From Candidatus Avipropionibacterium avicola (GTDB taxonomy: Bacteria; Actinomycetota; Actinomycetes; Propionibacteriales; Propionibacteriaceae), in NCBI GenBank assembly GCA_018715445.1, contig DVLP01000042.1, positions 1-8,324 on the forward strand: a stretch of DNA of 8,324 nt, given 5' to 3'. The translations under genes were made by a program, and so were the position numbers. Positions within the stretch are counted from its first letter, which is position 1. The number at the start of each line of letters is the position of its first letter. The notes beneath the pieces are model-generated. The model searched no databases. It was not told the origin of the DNA and saw nothing but the letters and a program-made list of their open reading frames with translations. Positions 5,601-8,324 of this stretch are shown in pieces.

Positions 5601-7514
5601 ACCGCCAACAGCTACGGCGTCTACGAGATCACGCTGGACGGTGAGGTGATCGCCGAGGAGTTCTCCTTCGCCGGCTCGGGGGCGACCAACCGGGAGTTCG
5701 GCGAGGTCGCCCTCGGCCCGGGCGACCACACGATCGGTTTCACCCTGGTGGAGGCGAGCCCCGGCGCGAAGTGTGGCCTGCGGACCCTGTCGGTCGGCGA
5801 GCCGAGTGGTCCGGTCGACCACGGCACCCAGCGGGGGTCCACCCTGTACTTCGGGCGCAACACCGGCCACGGCCACCGCGACACCCTCACCATCGACCAC
5901 TTCGCCCACGGCATGGATCTGCTGCCCGACATGGGATATCCGCGCTATGCGAACGCGATCGACATGCACCGCAAGTCGTTGGTGCTCAACACGATCAGCC
6001 ACAACACCGTGGTGGTCGACGAGAAGCAGCAGGGCAATGTGGTGGTGGGCAACCCGGTCCACTTCGACACCACCGGCGACGTCCAGGTGGTCGAGGTGGA
6101 TGCCTCGGCCGCCTACTCGCAGACCTCGCGCTACCACCGCACGCTGGTCCAGGTCCGTATCGACGAGCTGAACTCGTACCTGGTCGACCTGTTCCGGGTG
6201 ACCGGCGGATCCAAGCACCTCTACAGCTTCCACGCCATGGAGGCCGAGGAGGTCGCCACCGACGGGGTCACCCTGACGCCCCAGCAGAATGCCGACGGTG
6301 ACTACGTCGGCAGCTACGCCGGGGCCAATGTCGCCTACGACGACACGGTGGAGGACCCGACCGGGTTCAGCTACTTCTACGACGTCGACCGCAACACCTC
6401 CGGCGGCTCGGACTTCTCGATCACTTGGCAGAACCTGGTCGACACCTGGAACGTCAACCAGGGCGGCGTCGGCGAGCCGACCGATGTCAGTGTGCGGATC
6501 AGCCTGCTGGGCGAGTTCGCCGACGTCGCGTTGGCGAACTGTGAGCCACCGCAGAACAAGCCCGGCAACCCGGAGTCGCTGCGCTACCTGTTGGCCAGCT
6601 CGACGCCGAAGGACGACTCGTCGGTCTTCACCGGCGTGATCGAGGCCTTCCGTGCCGACAACCCGGCGGTCCAGGCGGTCACCGCGCTCGCCGTGACCAC
6701 TCCCGACGGCGACGAGGTGTCGACCATGGACGTCCGCGCGGTGCGGGTCGAGCTGGCCGACGGCCGCATCGACACTGTCGTGCACGCTCTTGATCCCACG
6801 CAGGTCTACCTGGTCGACGGGCACCGGTTCAGCGGTCGTCTCGGCGTCCTGGTCACCCGGGCCGACACCGATGATGTCGTCCGTCTCTTCGACGGCACCG
6901 AGTTCGGTCCGTCGGTCTACGGCGAGATGGATGCCCTGACCGGCACGGTCACCGACTTCACCACCGAGCTCAGCCAGGACAACTCCGTCACGGTGGAGAT
7001 CGACGCGGAGCGTGCCGGTCTGGTCGAGCTGGACTCCTTGGTGGGGCGCTACCTGTTCGCCGAGGACGACGGCAAGCGCAATGCGGTCTATCGGATCGAG
7101 GGCATCGAGTCGTCCTCGGCCACCGAAGCGGTGATCTCGCTGGGGACCGTGTCGCCGATCCGCGGGCACGTCGACCCCCAGGATCCCGAGCAGGGTTACG
7201 TCTTCGACCTCGCCAAGGACCGCAGCTGGCGGATCCCACTGCGCATCACCGACCCGACCGACCCGCAGGCCCGGCTGTCCACCCTCGCAGACCAGTACGC
7301 CGACGAGCTCGCCGCGGCCGGGGCCCGCCGGGTGCCGACCCTGGTCGACATCGCGGCCCGCCACGCCACGGCCGGTCGGACCGCCGATGCCGTGGCGGCG
7401 CTGGAGCAGGTCGCCGAGCTGCTGGACAGCGACGCCGTGACCAACCGGGTGGGTGCTGCCGCGGCCGGCTGGCTGCGGGAGACGACTGCAGGATGGCTGC
7501 GACAGTTGGGCTGA
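2499..7514 (+). CDS. Tat-exported multidomain heparinase II/III-family polysaccharide lyase
   Basis: The 1671-residue secreted enzyme probably cleaves a uronic-acid-containing polysaccharide by beta-elimination. Order of parts: Tat signal (1-51, SRRSVL at 24-29, AHA cleavage); concanavalin/LamG-like beta-sandwich (about 55-245); two Ig-like (BIG-type) domains (about 245-340 and 340-425); alpha/alpha toroid (about 430-970); jelly-roll, carbohydrate-binding-like insert (about 975-1100); heparinase II/III C-terminal beta-sandwich (about 1105-1570); helical tail. Family marks: FPTNDF 536-541 after two CxxC pairs (C501/C504, C529/C532), NNGMHQ 760-765, DG-x3-E-x4-Y ending at Y825 (likely catalytic Tyr), GDTGSTG 880-886, HGHRD 1124-1128, LLPD ending D1144, SHNTVVVD with H1168. 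It is far longer than minimal family members (about 600-750 residues). There is no LPXTG anchor or C-terminal membrane segment. The substrate (glycosaminoglycan, alginate or other) cannot be decided. larB follows after 24 nt. Confidence 0.9.
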   Translation: MTTPSPTHDPIPTGPRGLVHRAVSRRSVLQVSGVAALATGAGFLSERPAHAATANSLLVGGEGSVKAFGRTTMPEVSGDFRVSFDYFWPEGSMSSFVVFSSFDGDYHGPQLLQTEDRLTVKVGEDAQRLDDALAPDQWHRFVLEFDADGFVTIFVDGVRQSCEGTHTFAIDPDDTYTHYGYLGDLSSAGYNGTAFFDNIEVVSDGEVTFSQTFDNGKAPDWTQISTGGAGVFALADPAKDAEVVTISSYEIEADPAIVGAETTIRVAGLGDDDRTAWVDADTVELSADPDLLEITAAAGGYFTVKGTKVGTASLTATVPAEDGTATVTGKVSVGTGAEPEELQVTAPLSPTFVGDHMSLRRVVRSRSGDLIDNADLAWEWEIEPADVATVDEDAILHAARPGEITITVTASAGEHAVSDTLELEVAALETVKKRSTYYTDERRAQALANIEELDWAAATRDAAVESAAPYLDKDLADLWALVTSQHIARSYAYSSNEQLGCLNCGTDVHDHGQYPYTADVWNKPWKVTCPSCSYEFPTNDFAAYYAGGIDEYGFFDEDLAKAHDDALVADGGTSNLVNVLYPDKGEDWGIDNGAGIMMDNGVRFTPIAYYTHWKLWHDGELARAVTALRDAYVYTGDAKYAAVGIVLVDRVADAYPSLDLDRWTYPDGYLNSNGNSSRGKVIGSIWETGLIRNWILAFDAFYPELVASNPAPEVTEALQFLDGASLLMDKTNPQRILRNIEDGILREILPAVQRGEIRGNNGMHQATLALAGVVLDHLPETQEILDFTYATGTAGATEVTGGNLSSTFIDQVDRDGNGNEAAPGYNALWLGSFTTTADYLDGYRLEGLDEYDLYSNPKYLKMFEGIYPLTMLGSYTPTIGDTGSTGNPLLSMTNAHMIKAFTKTERPIFAQVLHAINGNSTSGLRLGILDADPDGLADQVQAVVDEHGPWQEPTRMLTGYGFAALRDGEPPAPQEYTGLQLDFSSMQVIDQTKPTKFFDTNGTVQFEATTVGDAVTFGFNLTTAVTDTLTLGLWTANSYGVYEITLDGEVIAEEFSFAGSGATNREFGEVALGPGDHTIGFTLVEASPGAKCGLRTLSVGEPSGPVDHGTQRGSTLYFGRNTGHGHRDTLTIDHFAHGMDLLPDMGYPRYANAIDMHRKSLVLNTISHNTVVVDEKQQGNVVVGNPVHFDTTGDVQVVEVDASAAYSQTSRYHRTLVQVRIDELNSYLVDLFRVTGGSKHLYSFHAMEAEEVATDGVTLTPQQNADGDYVGSYAGANVAYDDTVEDPTGFSYFYDVDRNTSGGSDFSITWQNLVDTWNVNQGGVGEPTDVSVRISLLGEFADVALANCEPPQNKPGNPESLRYLLASSTPKDDSSVFTGVIEAFRADNPAVQAVTALAVTTPDGDEVSTMDVRAVRVELADGRIDTVVHALDPTQVYLVDGHRFSGRLGVLVTRADTDDVVRLFDGTEFGPSVYGEMDALTGTVTDFTTELSQDNSVTVEIDAERAGLVELDSLVGRYLFAEDDGKRNAVYRIEGIESSSATEAVISLGTVSPIRGHVDPQDPEQGYVFDLAKDRSWRIPLRITDPTDPQARLSTLADQYADELAAAGARRVPTLVDIAARHATAGRTADAVAALEQVAELLDSDAVTNRVGAAAAGWLRETTAGWLRQLG

Positions 7515-7526
7515 TCGTGACCCGGT

Positions 7527-7532
7527 AAGGTG
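7527..7532 (+). promoter_or_regulatory. Ribosome binding site selecting the larB GTG at 7539
   Basis: AAGGTG (part of GGTAAGGTG) stands six bases before the GTG at 7539. The in-frame GTG at 7530 overlaps this purine run, so it would have no ribosome site of its own. The later GTG is therefore preferred. Confidence 0.55.
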
Positions 7533-7538
7533 CCGAAC

Positions 7539-8267
7539 GTGCCAGCCGAGTCGAGACCCGACCCCGATCCGCCAGCGCCCGGCGCCGATGCGTCAGGCGA
7601 TCCGTGGGCACGGTTGGACTTCGACCGTGCCCGCCGTACCGGCGACCCCGAGGTGGTCTTCGGCAGCGGCAAGACCCCTGATCAGGTCGTCCAGCTGCTG
7701 ACGGAGCTGCATGCGGCCCATCCCGGGCGTGCAGTGCTGGCCACCCGGCTGGACGAAGCCACCCGCGCCCTGGTCGCCGAGCGGCTGCCGGCTGCGTCGG
7801 TGGACCCGGTGGCACGGACCGCAACACTGGGCCCGATGCCGACCCCGTCGGGAACGGTGGCGGTGATCGCGGCCGGCACCTCCGACCAGGACGTGGCCGC
7901 CGAGGTCGCGGTCACCGTGGCCTGCTTCGGGTCGCGGGTGCAACGCATCAACGACGTCGGGGTGGCAGGGATCCACCGCCTGCTCGACGCCAAACCGGAG
8001 TTCGACTCCGCCGATGCCCTGGTCGTGGTGGCCGGGATGGAGGGCGCCCTGCCGTCGGTGGTGGCCGGACTCACCGGTACGCCGTTGGTCGCGGTACCGA
8101 CCTCGGTCGGGTACGGCGCCAGCTTCGGCGGCCTCTCCGCCCTGCTGGCGATGCTGAACTCCTGCGCCCCCGGCGTCGTGGTCACCAACATCGACGGCGG
8201 CTTCACCGCCGGGGTCCATGCCGCTCGGATCGCCCGCACCGCCCACCACCCGGAGGAGACCCGATGA
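7539..8267 (+). CDS. larB: Nickel-pincer nucleotide cofactor biosynthesis protein LarB
   Basis: LarB carboxylates the pyridinium ring of nicotinic acid adenine dinucleotide and hydrolyses the phosphoanhydride, giving pyridinium-3,5-biscarboxylic acid mononucleotide, the first step to the nickel-pincer cofactor. The 242-residue protein has the short N-terminal motif seen in the family (LDFDRARRTGDPEVVFGSGK) and a PurE/AIR-carboxylase-like C-terminal domain: INDVGVAGIHRLLD, VVAGMEGALPSVVAGL (M167-E168-G169), PTSVGYGASFGG (S189-G193) and LNSCAPGV. C209 in the last motif is probably the counterpart of the cysteine known to form a cysteinyl-pyridine intermediate. Length is usual. It starts 24 nt after the lyase stop with no terminator between, and its TGA overlaps the larC ATG, so it is probably co-transcribed with both. 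The cofactor serves LarA-type lactate racemases and related 2-hydroxyacid epimerases; no larA or larE is visible in this window. Confidence 0.95.
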   Translation: MPAESRPDPDPPAPGADASGDPWARLDFDRARRTGDPEVVFGSGKTPDQVVQLLTELHAAHPGRAVLATRLDEATRALVAERLPAASVDPVARTATLGPMPTPSGTVAVIAAGTSDQDVAAEVAVTVACFGSRVQRINDVGVAGIHRLLDAKPEFDSADALVVVAGMEGALPSVVAGLTGTPLVAVPTSVGYGASFGGLSALLAMLNSCAPGVVVTNIDGGFTAGVHAARIARTAHHPEETR

Positions 8268-8324
8268 CCCGTACGGCCTGGCTCGACTGCAGCGCCGGGG
8301 TCGCCGGCGACATGCTGCTCGCCG
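8264..8324 (+). CDS. larC: Nickel insertion protein LarC, N-terminal fragment
   Basis: Only the first 20 codons are in the window. They read MTRTAWLDCSAGVAGDMLLA, matching the LarC start signature (DCxxGxxGDMxLxAL). LarC is the CTP-dependent cyclometallase that inserts nickel into the sulfur-containing pincer nucleotide after LarB and LarE have acted. The ATG shares ATGA with the larB stop, typical of translational coupling, and GGAGGAG at 8252-8258 is a strong ribosome site five bases upstream. In some lactobacilli larC is split by a frameshift (larC1/larC2); whether this one is intact cannot be seen. Confidence 0.9.
   Translation, partial: MTRTAWLDCSAGVAGDMLLA

Noticed and set aside
2493..7364. 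A 1623-codon open frame on the minus strand opposite the lyase
   Set aside because: Its length comes from GC-rich codons of the lyase. The product is a Gly/Val/Arg/Asp-rich string without domain motifs or a ribosome site, whereas the plus-strand frame shows a Tat signal and clear family motifs.
7530..7538. Upstream GTG start of larB
   Set aside because: It overlaps the purine run that best serves as the ribosome site for the GTG at 7539. The difference is only three residues and cannot be settled without data.
7593..8249. Minus-strand frames opposite larB
   Set aside because: They are shadows of larB, whose family motifs are unmistakable; the minus products are His/Gly/Arg-rich without motifs.
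1..8324. Defence system, prophage or insertion sequence
   Set aside because: All long coding regions are explained by transport, amino-acid synthesis, polysaccharide cleavage and cofactor synthesis. No integrase, transposase, nuclease or toxin-antitoxin pair is seen.

Overview
The window is high-GC DNA (strong G/C preference at third codon positions, GTG starts, a Tat signal, a possible leaderless start). This suggests an actinobacterium. A Propionibacteriaceae-like relative is my guess from overall look, not something the sequence proves. No rRNA, tRNA, CRISPR array, transposase or phage gene is visible.

Layout: (1) 1-1275, plus strand: the 3' part of a gene for an ABC-transporter sugar-binding protein, cut by the left edge. 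(2) 1276-1387: convergent intergenic gap with a hairpin and three to four copies of a short GC-rich repeat. (3) 2362-1388, minus strand: complete pheA (prephenate dehydratase with ACT domain), apparently leaderless. (4) 2363-2498: 136-nt divergent control region with overlapping promoter-like elements and two related GGACCGTCC-type sites. (5) 2499-7514, plus strand: a 1671-residue Tat-exported multidomain heparinase II/III-type polysaccharide lyase, the dominant feature. (6) 7539-8267 and 8264-8324, plus strand: larB and the first 20 codons of larC, genes for the nickel-pincer nucleotide cofactor. They start 24 nt after the lyase and overlap each other by ATGA.

How it fits together: the exported lyase would cleave a uronic-acid-containing polysaccharide outside the cell, and the solute-binding protein would capture oligosaccharides for an ABC importer encoded to the left. 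The tight lyase-larB-larC arrangement raises the possibility that a nickel-pincer-dependent 2-hydroxyacid racemase/epimerase (LarA family) acts on a breakdown product. pheA is a housekeeping gene on the other strand and is probably unrelated. Nothing here is a wholly unknown system. The most notable items are the lyase's domain architecture with its CxxC pairs, and its linkage to nickel-pincer cofactor genes.
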